Positions 33,637-42,389 of a DNA stretch of 60,364 bases are shown here, piece by piece. Each line of letters begins with the position of its first letter. The first letter of the stretch is position 1. A program made the translations under genes and the position numbers. The notes below the pieces were generated by a model that had not been told where the DNA came from, made no database searches, and saw only the letters and a program-made list of their open reading frames with translations. Origin of the DNA: JANMEX01 sp031423755 (GTDB lineage Bacteria; Pseudomonadota; Alphaproteobacteria; Rhizobiales; Rhizobiaceae); assembly GCA_031423755.1 (NCBI GenBank), contig JANPGC010000149.1:1-60364 (forward strand), in the 5' to 3' direction.

Positions 33637-34221
33637 CTATTCCTCATACGAAACATCGGCGTCACCCGCGCTGTGTCCTTTGATGCCGTGCCATTTTGCT
33701 TCATCCGCCCGGCATCTGAATTTTGAAACTTCAGCCGCCACCTTGCGTGCCAAATCATTCGAGCCCGGGTTGGCGCGGGCATCAACATAGCCCACCGTGC
33801 AGGCCTCGCCATCGCTCTTCTGCCCGACCTTGAAGATCACCAGCACTTCGCCGCGTGAAGCCTTGTCAACTTCACCTCCGGCATTGGCATTCTCAATGAT
33901 GAACCGCGTGATCGCTGCCTTGGCCACCTTGCCTTGGACAATCCATTCAATGGTGCCGGCAATATGGTTGAACGACCCGAAACTTTCCCAATGGCCCTTC
34001 TTCGACCAAGTGCCAAGATGCCCGAGAAACAGCGATTGCCGCAAATCCCCTTCTGAAAACTCGACGGGATAGCCGCCCCAGCCTTCGCATCGCCAGACAC
34101 CTCCCTCCTCCAGTTTCTCCACCACAGGACAGGCATCAAGGTCGAGCTTGGTATAGACACTCTCTGCCAGCAAAGGCGTGCTTGAAAGGGCTACAGAAAA
34201 GGCAAGGATAAGAGTTTTCAT
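33637..34221 (-). CDS. Conserved secreted protein of unknown function
   Basis: 194 residues with a Sec signal peptide (MKTLILAFSVALSSTPLLAES). The mature part starts with ACPVVEKLEEGGVWRCEGWGGYPVEFSEGDLR, which has two cysteines likely to pair, and ends with CTVGYVDARANPGSNDLARKVAAEVSKFRC. The mid region GSFNHIAGTIEWIV...ITRFIIEN looks beta-rich. It resembles small periplasmic proteins common in Hyphomicrobiales; no function can be assigned. It is convergent with the GNAT gene, 3 bp between stops. Confidence 0.75.
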   Translation of the reverse strand: MKTLILAFSVALSSTPLLAESVYTKLDLDACPVVEKLEEGGVWRCEGWGGYPVEFSEGDLRQSLFLGHLGTWSKKGHWESFGSFNHIAGTIEWIVQGKVAKAAITRFIIENANAGGEVDKASRGEVLVIFKVGQKSDGEACTVGYVDARANPGSNDLARKVAAEVSKFRCRADEAKWHGIKGHSAGDADVSYEE

Positions 34222-34347
34222 CGCCGAAATCTGTCGCTGAAGCTGATGCCCGTCAAGTAGCCTCGCAAAGGTTCCGGTTGCGTCGCCCGCGCGCCTGAAT
34301 TAATCGGAAATGAGCACAGTCAACCAAACCGGCAAAGGAAGTTCCGC

Positions 34348-34887
34348 ATGCGCATCGAAGCCATCCCCATCGGCAAGAACCCGCCGGAAATCGTCAACGT
34401 CATCATCGAAGTGCCGGTCGGCGGCGAGCCAATCAAATATGAGATGGATAAGGCGTCCGGCGCGCTGTTTGTCGATCGCTTCCTCTATACGCCGATGCGC
34501 TATCCGGGCAATTACGGCTTCATTCCGCACACGCTCTCGCTCGATGGCGACCCTATTGACGTCGTTGTATGCAACACCCGTGCCATCGTGCCGGGCGGCG
34601 TCATCTCCTGCCGCGTCATCGGCGTGCTGGTCATGGAAGATGAGGCAGGCGGCGATGAAAAGCTGATCGCCGTGCCCTCACCCAAAATGACCAAGCGCTA
34701 CGAAAACGTCTTTGAAGGCTCGCAGCTGCCACAGATCACCCGTGATCAGATCCAGCACTTCTTCGAGCACTACAAGGATCTGGAGCCTGGCAAATGGGTC
34801 AAGGTCGTACGTTGGGGCGATGCTGCGGAAGCCAAGAAGATGGTGCTGGAGGCGATTGAACGCGCCAAGGAAGCCAAGAAGGAATAA
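34348..34887 (+). CDS. ppa: Inorganic pyrophosphatase
   Basis: Soluble family I pyrophosphatase, 179 residues, the standard length. IPIGKNPPEIVNVIIEVP, the substrate segment KASGALFVDRFLYTPMRYPGNYGFIPHT and the signature DGDPIDVVV (metal-binding aspartates) are all intact. ATG 34348 is preceded by AAAGGAAGTTCCGC. It removes PPi from biosynthetic reactions. Confidence 0.97.
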   Translation: MRIEAIPIGKNPPEIVNVIIEVPVGGEPIKYEMDKASGALFVDRFLYTPMRYPGNYGFIPHTLSLDGDPIDVVVCNTRAIVPGGVISCRVIGVLVMEDEAGGDEKLIAVPSPKMTKRYENVFEGSQLPQITRDQIQHFFEHYKDLEPGKWVKVVRWGDAAEAKKMVLEAIERAKEAKKE

Positions 34888-34890
34888 AAG

Positions 34891-35316
34891 TCAGAGCAGC
34901 GTTCCGGCGAAATTTTCGCCAACAATCTGGTCGCAGAACGCCTTCCAGGAACAATCCTTGCAAGCGGCTCGGATCGCCCCGCTTGCATATTTTTCCCGCA
35001 GCACGGCGATATCCTTAGCCGACAATGATTGTGCCGTCGCAAGGTCGCGCCCGAGCACTCTGGACACCGCTTCCTGTGCCTGACCATCCAACCGCCGCGT
35101 ATCAGCCGCGCTGCAATCATGCTGCACTTCCGCCCGGCATGCCTGCGTCAGCCCGGCGCAGATCGCATCCGGCCCTTCAATCAGTCTGACATCGCGTCCT
35201 GCACGGATTGCCTCAACCTGCCGCGTCATGTTCTCGACGAATGCCGGCGAATAGCCCTTGCCCCTATACGTCAGGATGCACAAAAAATGATGCCCGCGCA
35301 AAAGCACGGGCACCAT
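34891..35316 (-). CDS. DUF1284 family protein
   Basis: 141 residues, conserved opening LLRGHHFLCILTYRGKGYSPAFVENM, and many cysteines (CAGLTQAC, CRAEVQHDC, CKDCSWKAFC) that could bind a metal or iron-sulfur cluster. The ATG at 35316 was chosen because the domain begins there; the longer frame to 35367 would overlap bioY. It is 25 bp downstream of bioY on the same strand and probably in its operon. Convergent with ppa. No tested function that I know of. Confidence 0.85.
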   Translation of the reverse strand: MVPVLLRGHHFLCILTYRGKGYSPAFVENMTRQVEAIRAGRDVRLIEGPDAICAGLTQACRAEVQHDCSAADTRRLDGQAQEAVSRVLGRDLATAQSLSAKDIAVLREKYASGAIRAACKDCSWKAFCDQIVGENFAGTLL

Positions 35317-35341
35317 CGGATCATCTGTAGTTTTGGCCAGA

Positions 35342-35908
35342 TCAGAGCTTGGCAAACTGTTCCGCACCCTTGAGCACGCCCTTGCCGATCAATGCGGCCA
35401 AAGCCAGCTTGATCGCGTCAACGACGATGAACGGCGTCAACCCGGCTGCAATGGCCTCGCTGGCGGACATGTTGAACGCATGGCTGAGCCAGACGACACC
35501 AAGGCCGAATATCACCGCTTCGCCCGCGAAAAGCGCAGCGATGGTGCCTGCCCAGCTGCGTGTGAAACCGCGATCAGCAAGATAGCCGATCAGCGCCGCC
35601 GCCGCGAGGAAACCAACCAGATAGCCGCTGGTCCCGGCGCCAAATGGCGCAAAGAAAGGCAATCCCGCCGCGCCGCCGGCAAGATAGGCGACAAGCGTCG
35701 CTGTTGCCAGACGAAAGCCGAAAGTCAGGCCGATCAGCATCACGCCGAGCGTCTGCAAAGTCGTTGGAACCGGATAGCCGATTGCCACTTGGCTCAGTGC
35801 CGCAAGGCCGATGGCGCCGATCAGAACCATCGTGGCCTGCTTGGCGATAGAAGCACCCGCCAGCGGCGCAAGCGATGTCAGGCTGGAGTTGAAGAGCGGA
35901 GTCGTCAT
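35342..35908 (-). CDS. bioY: Biotin ECF transporter S component BioY
   Basis: 188 residues with six hydrophobic segments and the BioY pattern PVPTTLQTLGVMLIGLTFG, YLAGGAAGLPFFAPFGAG, and SGYLVGFLAAAALIGYLADRG. It binds biotin in the inner membrane and works with an ECF energising module; no bioMN genes are adjacent. No BioR-type palindrome (TTATmkATAA) is seen in the 35909-36010 upstream gap. Confidence 0.94.
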   Translation of the reverse strand: MTTPLFNSSLTSLAPLAGASIAKQATMVLIGAIGLAALSQVAIGYPVPTTLQTLGVMLIGLTFGFRLATATLVAYLAGGAAGLPFFAPFGAGTSGYLVGFLAAAALIGYLADRGFTRSWAGTIAALFAGEAVIFGLGVVWLSHAFNMSASEAIAAGLTPFIVVDAIKLALAALIGKGVLKGAEQFAKL

Positions 35909-36010
35909 GGGATCCCCCTAAAGACGGCGTTAACGATGCGCCTCTTTCCCAAGGGAAGCCCGCCTTGTCAACCTCGCGTCCCCTGAAGTTCAACCATTCG
36001 AGACGACTGT

Positions 36011-36319
36011 CTATTGAGCAAGGCCAAGTGCAGTGAGAATTACTGCTGGCTCGCCATTCAGCGAAACCTGCTTCAGCCGCGCCGTCTGCCCGGCAATCAC
36101 CGCGACCACTGATCGCGGCAAACCGGCCTTGCCTGCCAGCAAAATCTCCAGCGCCACATTGGCCTTGCCATCTTCCGGCACAGCCCGGACACGCGCTTTC
36201 ACATGGCTCCTGCCGTCTGCGCCAGTTTCCACGCCTTCCAGCGCATCACGCCCGCTTTTGGGTGTCAAACGGACATAAAGAATGAGCCTGTCCGGCTCGA
36301 CCCTGTAGGGGAGGCTCAT
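36011..36319 (-). CDS. DUF167 (YggU family) protein
   Basis: 102 residues: LYVRLTPKSGRDALEG, HVKARVRAVPEDGKANVALEILLA and VIAGQTARLKQV are the family pattern. The start is ATG 36319, whose first bases overlap the stop of the upstream yggT gene (ATGA), so the frame to 36349 is not used. The pairing yggT-DUF167 is widespread; the function is unknown. Confidence 0.92.
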   Translation of the reverse strand: MSLPYRVEPDRLILYVRLTPKSGRDALEGVETGADGRSHVKARVRAVPEDGKANVALEILLAGKAGLPRSVVAVIAGQTARLKQVSLNGEPAVILTALGLAQ

Positions 36320-36609
36320 CCTATGAAGAGAGGCGCAATCGACGTCCACAGCAGCTGGCGGATGAAAAAGATGATGATGAACAAAATGATCGGCGAGATA
36401 TCAACACCGCCAAGGTCCGGCAAAAACCGCCGGATAGGCTTCAGCGCCGGTTCGGTCACGCGGTAGAGAAAATTGCCGACCGAGGCGACAAAGGGGTTGC
36501 GCGCATTGACGATGTTGAATGCATAAAGCCATGAAAATATCGCTGAGGCAATAATGATCCAAGTGTAAATGTCGAGGGCAAAATCAATCGTGCGAAAGAG
36601 CGCGAGCAT
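36316..36609 (-). CDS. yggT: YggT family membrane protein
   Basis: 97 residues with two hydrophobic helices (IIIASAIFSWLYAFN and PIILFIIIFFIRQLLW) separated by the conserved loop NPFVASVGNFLYRVTEPALKPIRRFLP. The family is implicated in osmotic or shape-related membrane functions. It overlaps DUF167 downstream. Confidence 0.94.
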   Translation of the reverse strand: MLALFRTIDFALDIYTWIIIASAIFSWLYAFNIVNARNPFVASVGNFLYRVTEPALKPIRRFLPDLGGVDISPIILFIIIFFIRQLLWTSIAPLFIG

Positions 36610-36705
36610 GGCAAGGTTCCGGTTTCAGCCCACATCTAGACACTGCAAACCCGTGCGGCAAGACCTGCCCCGCCCCAATCAACGCAACTGTGACCGCCCC
36701 GGTTG

Positions 36706-36734
36706 TTGACACATGGCGAACATGATCTCTTAAT
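36706..36734 (+). promoter_or_regulatory. Candidate promoter of tRNA-Ala
   Basis: TTGACA (36706-36711), 17-bp spacer, CTTAAT (36729-36734), placing the transcription start a few bases before the tRNA. The -35 box is consensus and the spacing ideal. Confidence 0.6.
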
Positions 36735-36745
36735 GCGTCTCTCGT

Positions 36746-36821
<76 letters not shown>

Positions 36822-36855
36822 AAGCGTTTCCAATCGGCCCGCGCTTGACTGAGGT

Positions 36856-38154
36856 TTACTTCGGAAAAGCGAACAACCCTGCGTCCGGGTCCGGCTCGCC
36901 CAAAACGCGCCCTTTGATAATTTGTGAGGCAATCATCGAAAACGTGATGCCATTGCCGCCGAAGCCCATGACCGCATGGATACGCTTGTGTCCGGGCACA
37001 AAATCTATGAACGGCAGACCCGTGGTCGTCGTCCCGAAAGGCGCGGCCCAGTCGTACGCCGGCTCGCCAATATCAATGCCCATCAGTGTCTTCAGCTTCT
37101 GCCGGATCAGGCGCATTTTGCGTTTCATTTTCTTCGGGTCGCTGTGTGAAGTTGGACTGTCCTCATCCTCGCCGCCCGCAATAATCCGCCCGTCCGGCGT
37201 TGTGCGGAAATAAAGATATGGGTCTGATCCCTCCCAAACCAGAAACTCATCCAGCCATGCCGGATGCGCAACACCCGGTTTACTGGCCAGCGCCCAAGTC
37301 GAGACAATGCGGTGCGAGGGATGCTCCATCGCCTTGAGGAATTGATAGCCAGTCGCAAACACCACATGGGACGCGTGCAAGAGCATTCCGTTTGGCCCCG
37401 ACACCACCACTTGACCGCCAAGTTCGAGCGCGTCGGCGATTTCAAAATTCTCCACGAGTTCTGCACCCTTGCTGATGGCGTCTTGCAAGAGGCCCGCGGT
37501 CAGCTGCGCCGGGTTCGCGGACGCAGAATCATGCGAAACAATGGCCGCAGTCCGCTTGATGCCAAACCGCACCATCAGCGCCGCCTTGTCGAGATACTCG
37601 GCGTCCAGTCCAGCCGTGCGCCGCTCATTGCTCTCAAGATTCAGCGCCCGGCTGCCCAGCACATCACCGGAAATGAAAAGTGTCTTCTTCTCTTCAAACG
37701 AACAATCAATCTTCAGCCGTTTCACCAGCGCGGCAAGATCGCTGACCGCTCGCGCCGAGCGCAGCCAAACGCGGTTGGCCTTCGACCTGCCGATGAGCGG
37801 CGCCAGCTGGTGCAGCGGCACGTCAATTTCATGCTGGATCATCGCCGTCGATGCCGCGCTGGAGCCACGCACGGCCCTGGCCTTGTCAACAATCAGCACC
37901 CGCTGCCCCGCCTCGGAAAGCGCCTGCGCCGTCAGCGCGCCACTGATGCCACCGCCCGCCACAATCACATCATAATCCCGCCGCGAAGGCGCAGCGCTTG
38001 AGGCAACAGAGCTGCGCGGCGTGTTCTGCCAATACGGATCGGAAGAATGCAGCTTCCGCTGCGTCGTGACGCGCGGTTGCTTGCCAGCTTTCCGGGGTTC
38101 CGCATCAGCCAATGCTTTGCCCGACACATTGCCGGATTGTTTATCTTTTCCCAT
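36856..38154 (-). CDS. FAD-dependent oxidoreductase, DAO superfamily
   Basis: 432 residues. After a hydrophilic N-terminal extension of about 60 residues, a dinucleotide-binding motif DVIVAGGGISGALTAQALSEAG appears. The body matches glycine/D-amino-acid-oxidase-type flavoproteins: HEIDVPLHQL, SANPAQLTAGLL, VVFATGYQF, YLYFRTTPDGRIIAGGEDED and the final GFGGNGITFSMIASQII. The substrate is not evident. The N-terminal extension is basic and low-complexity, unusual for the family, and may be a mis-set start; the first internal candidate is not convincing, so the full frame is kept. Confidence 0.85.
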   Translation of the reverse strand: MGKDKQSGNVSGKALADAEPRKAGKQPRVTTQRKLHSSDPYWQNTPRSSVASSAAPSRRDYDVIVAGGGISGALTAQALSEAGQRVLIVDKARAVRGSSAASTAMIQHEIDVPLHQLAPLIGRSKANRVWLRSARAVSDLAALVKRLKIDCSFEEKKTLFISGDVLGSRALNLESNERRTAGLDAEYLDKAALMVRFGIKRTAAIVSHDSASANPAQLTAGLLQDAISKGAELVENFEIADALELGGQVVVSGPNGMLLHASHVVFATGYQFLKAMEHPSHRIVSTWALASKPGVAHPAWLDEFLVWEGSDPYLYFRTTPDGRIIAGGEDEDSPTSHSDPKKMKRKMRLIRQKLKTLMGIDIGEPAYDWAAPFGTTTTGLPFIDFVPGHKRIHAVMGFGGNGITFSMIASQIIKGRVLGEPDPDAGLFAFPK

Positions 38155-38307
38155 GCCGCCCCGCCAAGCTCCGCCACTGCCTCAATGGCAGCCGCTCAAG
38201 GGACAGAACGCGTCAGACGCGAATAGGTGCCGTGCCGGTTTGGGAAAATTGACAGGTTTCGTTTCAAAAGCCACAAATTGCCATCAGGGTAGAGGGAAAG
38301 TTCCCGT

Positions 38308-38952
38308 TCACCGTGCCGCCCAGAGCATCCCGCGCTCCAGCATCGTCCGCATCGGCACCGACTCAAACTCGTCCGCCACATGCCCGAGCGCCGAGTAAAA
38401 CACCCGGCCCTTGCCATATTTGCGCTTCCACACCACAGGCATCACTACGCCGCCGATGCCCTCGAAATGCTCGTCGGTAAACGTTGTTGTCGCCAGCACT
38501 TCGTTCGAAGGGTCAACATGCATGTAATATTGCTCTGACCGGTAGGGGAAATCGGCAAGGCCCGCCATCACCGGATCGTCGCCGCGCGTGATGTTGACTG
38601 TGTAGTCGATGATGTTGCCCGGATGCGATACCCATTGGCCGCCGGTCATGAACTGGTATTCGGTCTCCTTGCGGAAAGCGTCGCACATCAGGCCGTGAAA
38701 CCCGGCAAGGCCGGTTCCGGCGCGGATGGTTTTGGTCAGATTTTCGACCTCCTCCTTGGCGATTTCCGACATCGTGATCGCCGGCACAATCAGATCAAAC
38801 CGGCCAAGGTCCGGGTCGCCGAAGGCAGATGTGCCGTTGACCACTGTCACGTCAAACCCGTGCGAGGCCAAAAGGCCGCGCGCAATGTCGGCGCTCCGCT
38901 CCGGTGTATGCCCTTCCCAGCCGCCCCACGCAATCAAAGCCGTCTTGCCCAT
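38308..38952 (-). CDS. ThuA domain protein (trehalose-utilisation-like)
   Basis: 214 residues with a glutamine-amidotransferase-like fold: ALIAWGGWEGHTPERSADIARGLLASHGFDVTVVNG, FDLIVPAITM, GTGLAGFHGLMCDAF and the C-terminal KRKYGKGRVFYSALGHVADEF. ThuA-type proteins are tied to sugar catabolism (trehalose/sucrose in rhizobia). No other sugar genes are near, so the substrate stays open. Divergent from the MFS gene across 152 bp. Confidence 0.9.
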   Translation of the reverse strand: MGKTALIAWGGWEGHTPERSADIARGLLASHGFDVTVVNGTSAFGDPDLGRFDLIVPAITMSEIAKEEVENLTKTIRAGTGLAGFHGLMCDAFRKETEYQFMTGGQWVSHPGNIIDYTVNITRGDDPVMAGLADFPYRSEQYYMHVDPSNEVLATTTFTDEHFEGIGGVVMPVVWKRKYGKGRVFYSALGHVADEFESVPMRTMLERGMLWAAR

Positions 38953-39104
38953 GTATCTCTTCCTTCCACACGGAATGCCGAATCTTTAGTGGCGCTTATC
39001 ATTGCCTGAAACGTTGCAAGTTGGTAGGCAGGGCAGGAAATTCTCTCCCGGCCCGTGCTCCCCGCCGTCAGCCGCCTTATGCCACAATTTCCGAAAGTCC
39101 ATTG

Positions 39105-40340
39105 ATGTCCGACAGCGCGCCCGCCGCCGACAAGTTTGCCGCCTTCCGTTTCCGCTCCTTCACCCTGTTCTGGGCGTCGCGCTTTTTGGCTTCCTTCGCC
39201 GTCCAGATCATGTCGGTGTCGGTCGCCTGGCAGGTTTATGATCTGACGCGCGATCCGTTCTATCTCGGGCTGGTCGGCATCCTGCAGTTCGCACCCTCGC
39301 TCATACTCGTGCTCATCACCGGCGCGGTGTCGGATCGCTACGGCCGCCGCCTCATCATGGCGGTGTGCGAAGCAGTCGAGGCGCTCTCCGCCGCCGCGCT
39401 TTTATACTTCACCATAACCGGATCGACATCCGTCACGCCGATCTTTGTGGTTCTGGTGGTCATCGGCACGGCCCGCGCCTTCTTCGGCCCGGCGGCCGCT
39501 TCGCTCGCGGCCAATCTCGTTCCTGAAGAAGTGTTTGCCAACGCCGTCTCGTGGAATTCCTCCGCCTGGCAGGTGGCCAGCATTGTCGGACCCGTGGCAG
39601 GCGGCCTTCTCTACGGCCTGTCGCCGAATGCCGCCTATTCTGTTGCGGCGGTGATGCTGGCCGTCTCAGCCGTCGCCGTTATGGCGATTCCCAAGCCAAA
39701 GCAGCACTCGACCATGCACGGCAACACGCTTGAAACCATCCTCGGAGGCTTCCGCTATATTTTCCGCGAAAAGATCGTGCTTGGCGCGGTCTCGCTGGAC
39801 CTGTTCGCCGTCCTGCTCGGCGGCGCAGTCGCCCTGCTGCCGGTTTACGCGCGCGACATTCTGGTGCTCGGACCGTGGGGCCTCGGCCTGTTGCGTGCCG
39901 CGCCCGGCGTCGGTGCCGTGCTCGTCGCGCTTTGGCTGGCGGGCCACCCCATCCGCGACCATGCCGGTTATATCCTGTTCATTGCCGTTGCCCTGTTCGG
40001 TGTCTTCACTGTCATATTCGGCGTCTCGACGATTCCCTGGCTGTCAATCGCGGCGCTGGCGCTACTGGGCGCTGCGGACGGAATATCCGTCTATGTTCGT
40101 GAAGTGCTGATCCAGCTGTGGACGCCCGATGCGCTGCGTGGCCGCGTCAACGCTGTGAACATGGTGTTCATCGGCGCGTCCAACGAACTTGGCGAATTCC
40201 GCGCCGGCATGATGGCAGCGGGAACGACTGCGGTGACCGCCGTGGTTTTCGGCGGCATCGGCACGATCGCAGTCGCCATTTTATGGGCGACCATGTTCCC
40301 CGCCCTGCGCAAGGCGCGCAGCCTGCAGGGCGGCGTGTAA
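39105..40340 (+). CDS. MFS transporter, EntS/MFS_3-like exporter
   Basis: 411 residues, about 12 helices. FRFRSFTLFWASRFLASFAVQIMSVSVAWQVYDLT and the loop GAVSDRYGRRLIM after helix 2 match the MFS_3 (enterobactin exporter-like) group; NAVSWNSSAWQVASIVGPVAGG is the helix-5 motif typical of drug/siderophore exporters. The start is ATG 39105 (MSDSAPAADKF); the frame to 38904 is non-coding upstream. Substrate unknown. Confidence 0.88.
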   Translation: MSDSAPAADKFAAFRFRSFTLFWASRFLASFAVQIMSVSVAWQVYDLTRDPFYLGLVGILQFAPSLILVLITGAVSDRYGRRLIMAVCEAVEALSAAALLYFTITGSTSVTPIFVVLVVIGTARAFFGPAAASLAANLVPEEVFANAVSWNSSAWQVASIVGPVAGGLLYGLSPNAAYSVAAVMLAVSAVAVMAIPKPKQHSTMHGNTLETILGGFRYIFREKIVLGAVSLDLFAVLLGGAVALLPVYARDILVLGPWGLGLLRAAPGVGAVLVALWLAGHPIRDHAGYILFIAVALFGVFTVIFGVSTIPWLSIAALALLGAADGISVYVREVLIQLWTPDALRGRVNAVNMVFIGASNELGEFRAGMMAAGTTAVTAVVFGGIGTIAVAILWATMFPALRKARSLQGGV

Positions 40341-40341
40341 C

Positions 40342-40800
40342 TCAGGAGCGCGCGACCCTGCTTGCCACTCTCCGGCGCAGCTCCACCCGTTCGCGTGTGG
40401 AAATGCCCATAAGCTCGGCGATGCGCCAGACCATATTGTCTTCCAGTTCGTGCAGCTCGCCATCGGCATAGACGACCTCGAACAACAGCTCGAGCAGATG
40501 CAGCCGCTCTTCTTCGGGCAGCTTCACCAAGACGCTGGTGAACTGGTAGTGGTCGACAGCCTCGGCCTCGGCCGCCTCGCCTTTCCAGACAAGTTCCTGC
40601 AACACGTCGCCCTCAATTGCGAAATAGGAGGCCAGAGTGGTCTCCAGAACCTTGAGTTCAGCGGTGTCACGGTAACCATCTGCATCCATCACCGCAAACA
40701 TCAGCGCCGTTGCAGCAAGTTGCAACGGCGTGATCTTGTCGTCCGACACCTCATGCCCGGCGATCCTGTCGAGCAGCGCTGTAAATCGTTCAAACATCAT
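40342..40800 (-). CDS. TerB family protein
   Basis: 152 residues, all-helical, with the two acidic motifs of the TerB fold: AVMDADGYRDTAELKVLE and VVYADGELHELEDNMVWRIAELM, which bind metal in relatives. Single-domain TerB proteins are common and are not evidence of tellurite resistance. It lies 5 bp downstream of the hemY-like gene on the same strand and ends 1 bp from the convergent MFS gene; it probably belongs to the heme-cluster transcript. Confidence 0.88.
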   Translation of the reverse strand: MMFERFTALLDRIAGHEVSDDKITPLQLAATALMFAVMDADGYRDTAELKVLETTLASYFAIEGDVLQELVWKGEAAEAEAVDHYQFTSVLVKLPEEERLHLLELLFEVVYADGELHELEDNMVWRIAELMGISTRERVELRRRVASRVARS

Positions 40801-40805
40801 TGTCC

Positions 40806-42389
40806 TCAGAACAAACGGAACCGCTTTGCGCCCGCATCCGCGCCGTCGCGCGGCTTTACGCCCGGATCATCCGGTATCATCGGGAGCGCTTCCGCTACGC
40901 TGGTTTGCGCCGACGTGACGGCCTTGGCCCGCGGCGTCTTGGCTACCGCCGGTTCGGCAGGCATCACAGCGAGCACAGCAACTTCCGCCGGAGCTGGCGT
41001 CGCAACGACAACAGATGTGTCGGCGACAACTTCCTTTGCCGGCTCGACCAGCTTGATCGGCTCCTCTACAGGTTCCGGCTCATACTCCAACAGCGGCTGC
41101 AGCCGCTCGACCGGCACTTTCCATTCAAATGCGTCAATCCGGCCCGACACCGGCGACACCGGCATCCAGCGGTCCGAAACCATTCCATCGGCGGTCCATG
41201 CCGGATCGCGCGGCGCGCGCAGCGCCCTTGACAGATGCGCGCGCACCTTGCCGGTATCGTGCTTGTCCGCCTGGTCAATGTCGGCAAGGATCAGGTGGAT
41301 GCTTTCGCGCGGTGATTTGGCCAACGCGCTTTCGGCATATTTGCGCGCCTCGCCATGCTGCCCCGCGCCAAGCGCTGCGCGGGCGATGGCAATGTCGCTC
41401 TCGACATTGTCTGGCGCAAAACCGGCCAGCGTGCGGGCCCGCTTCAGCCGGTCCTCAGGTTTATCGCCGCCTTTGGAGCGAACGTAAAGCTCGGCAAGTT
41501 CGGGATGCGGGTTGATTTTGTAGGTGTATTCAAGCGTGCGCAGCGCCTTGCGCGGGTCGTTGAGCCTGATCAGAGCCTCGGCGAGTGTGACAGCCGCCGG
41601 CACCAGCTCCGGAGCCAGCCGGTTGGCCTCGGAAGCGGCCGCGCGGGCGGATTGCGGATCGTCAGGCAAAAGCGCAATTGCTTTGCCGGCGAGCAAAACC
41701 GCGCGCTGGCGCCGCTCTGCATCCTTGCTGATCGACTTGGCTGATTTCTGCTGATCCAGAAGCCCGAGAGCGCCGTCAAAGTCGCCATTGGCAATGCGGT
41801 TTTCCATCGCCACTTTGCTCGCCCACGCGAGATGTGGCGCAGCCTCCGCCGCGCGGTTGGCGAAATGGCGGGCGGCAGAAATATCTCCCAGCCGGTCCGC
41901 TTCGAGGTAAAGGCCGCGAAGTCCGATCAGCTTCGTTTCGGGATCTTCGACCATCGATTCGAACAGTTTTCGCGCGTCTTCCGTGCGCCCTTCTAGCATG
42001 GTCGCCTGCGCATCCAGGAGCTTGATGAGCGGCTCCTGATCAGAGTTCAAAAGCTTCGACGCCTGTTTGGCCATCCGCCGTGCCGCGCCACTGTCGCCAG
42101 CGCCTGCTGCAATGATGCCAGTCGACAAGGACTGGTAGCCCCGGTCGCGCTTGCGGGCGCGAAAGTGGCGACGGAGCAGATCCGGCGAGCGATAAAGGGT
42201 GCGGATCAGCCACCATGAGAGCATCACGACCGCGATCAGAACGACCATGGCGGTGGTTGCCACGAGCAGTGACACTTCATACTGCATGCCCTGCCACGTG
42301 ACCGCCAATTCGCCCGGACGGTCGGCAAGCCAGGCAAAACCGGCAGCCAACAGGAAGACGAAAATGACGAAGGAAAGGATGCGGATCAT
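40806..42389 (-). CDS. hemY: HemY-domain TPR membrane protein
   Basis: 527 residues. Two N-terminal helices (ILSFVIFVFLLAAGFAWLA; LLVATTAMVVLIAVVMLSWWLI) followed by HFRARKRDRGYQSLSTGIIAAGAGD, the HemY_N signature. TPR-like helical repeats run to about residue 400, and the Ala/Val/Pro-rich C-terminal tail is of low complexity. This is the proteobacterial HemY of the hemCD cluster, not protoporphyrinogen oxidase; its exact role in heme synthesis is unclear. It overlaps the Mic60-like gene (ATGA at 42386-42389). Confidence 0.92.
   Translation of the reverse strand: MIRILSFVIFVFLLAAGFAWLADRPGELAVTWQGMQYEVSLLVATTAMVVLIAVVMLSWWLIRTLYRSPDLLRRHFRARKRDRGYQSLSTGIIAAGAGDSGAARRMAKQASKLLNSDQEPLIKLLDAQATMLEGRTEDARKLFESMVEDPETKLIGLRGLYLEADRLGDISAARHFANRAAEAAPHLAWASKVAMENRIANGDFDGALGLLDQQKSAKSISKDAERRQRAVLLAGKAIALLPDDPQSARAAASEANRLAPELVPAAVTLAEALIRLNDPRKALRTLEYTYKINPHPELAELYVRSKGGDKPEDRLKRARTLAGFAPDNVESDIAIARAALGAGQHGEARKYAESALAKSPRESIHLILADIDQADKHDTGKVRAHLSRALRAPRDPAWTADGMVSDRWMPVSPVSGRIDAFEWKVPVERLQPLLEYEPEPVEEPIKLVEPAKEVVADTSVVVATPAPAEVAVLAVMPAEPAVAKTPRAKAVTSAQTSVAEALPMIPDDPGVKPRDGADAGAKRFRLF

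Noticed and set aside
40342..40800. TerB as evidence of a tellurite-resistance operon
   Set aside because: There are no other ter genes; single TerB-fold proteins are widespread and this one sits with the heme cluster.
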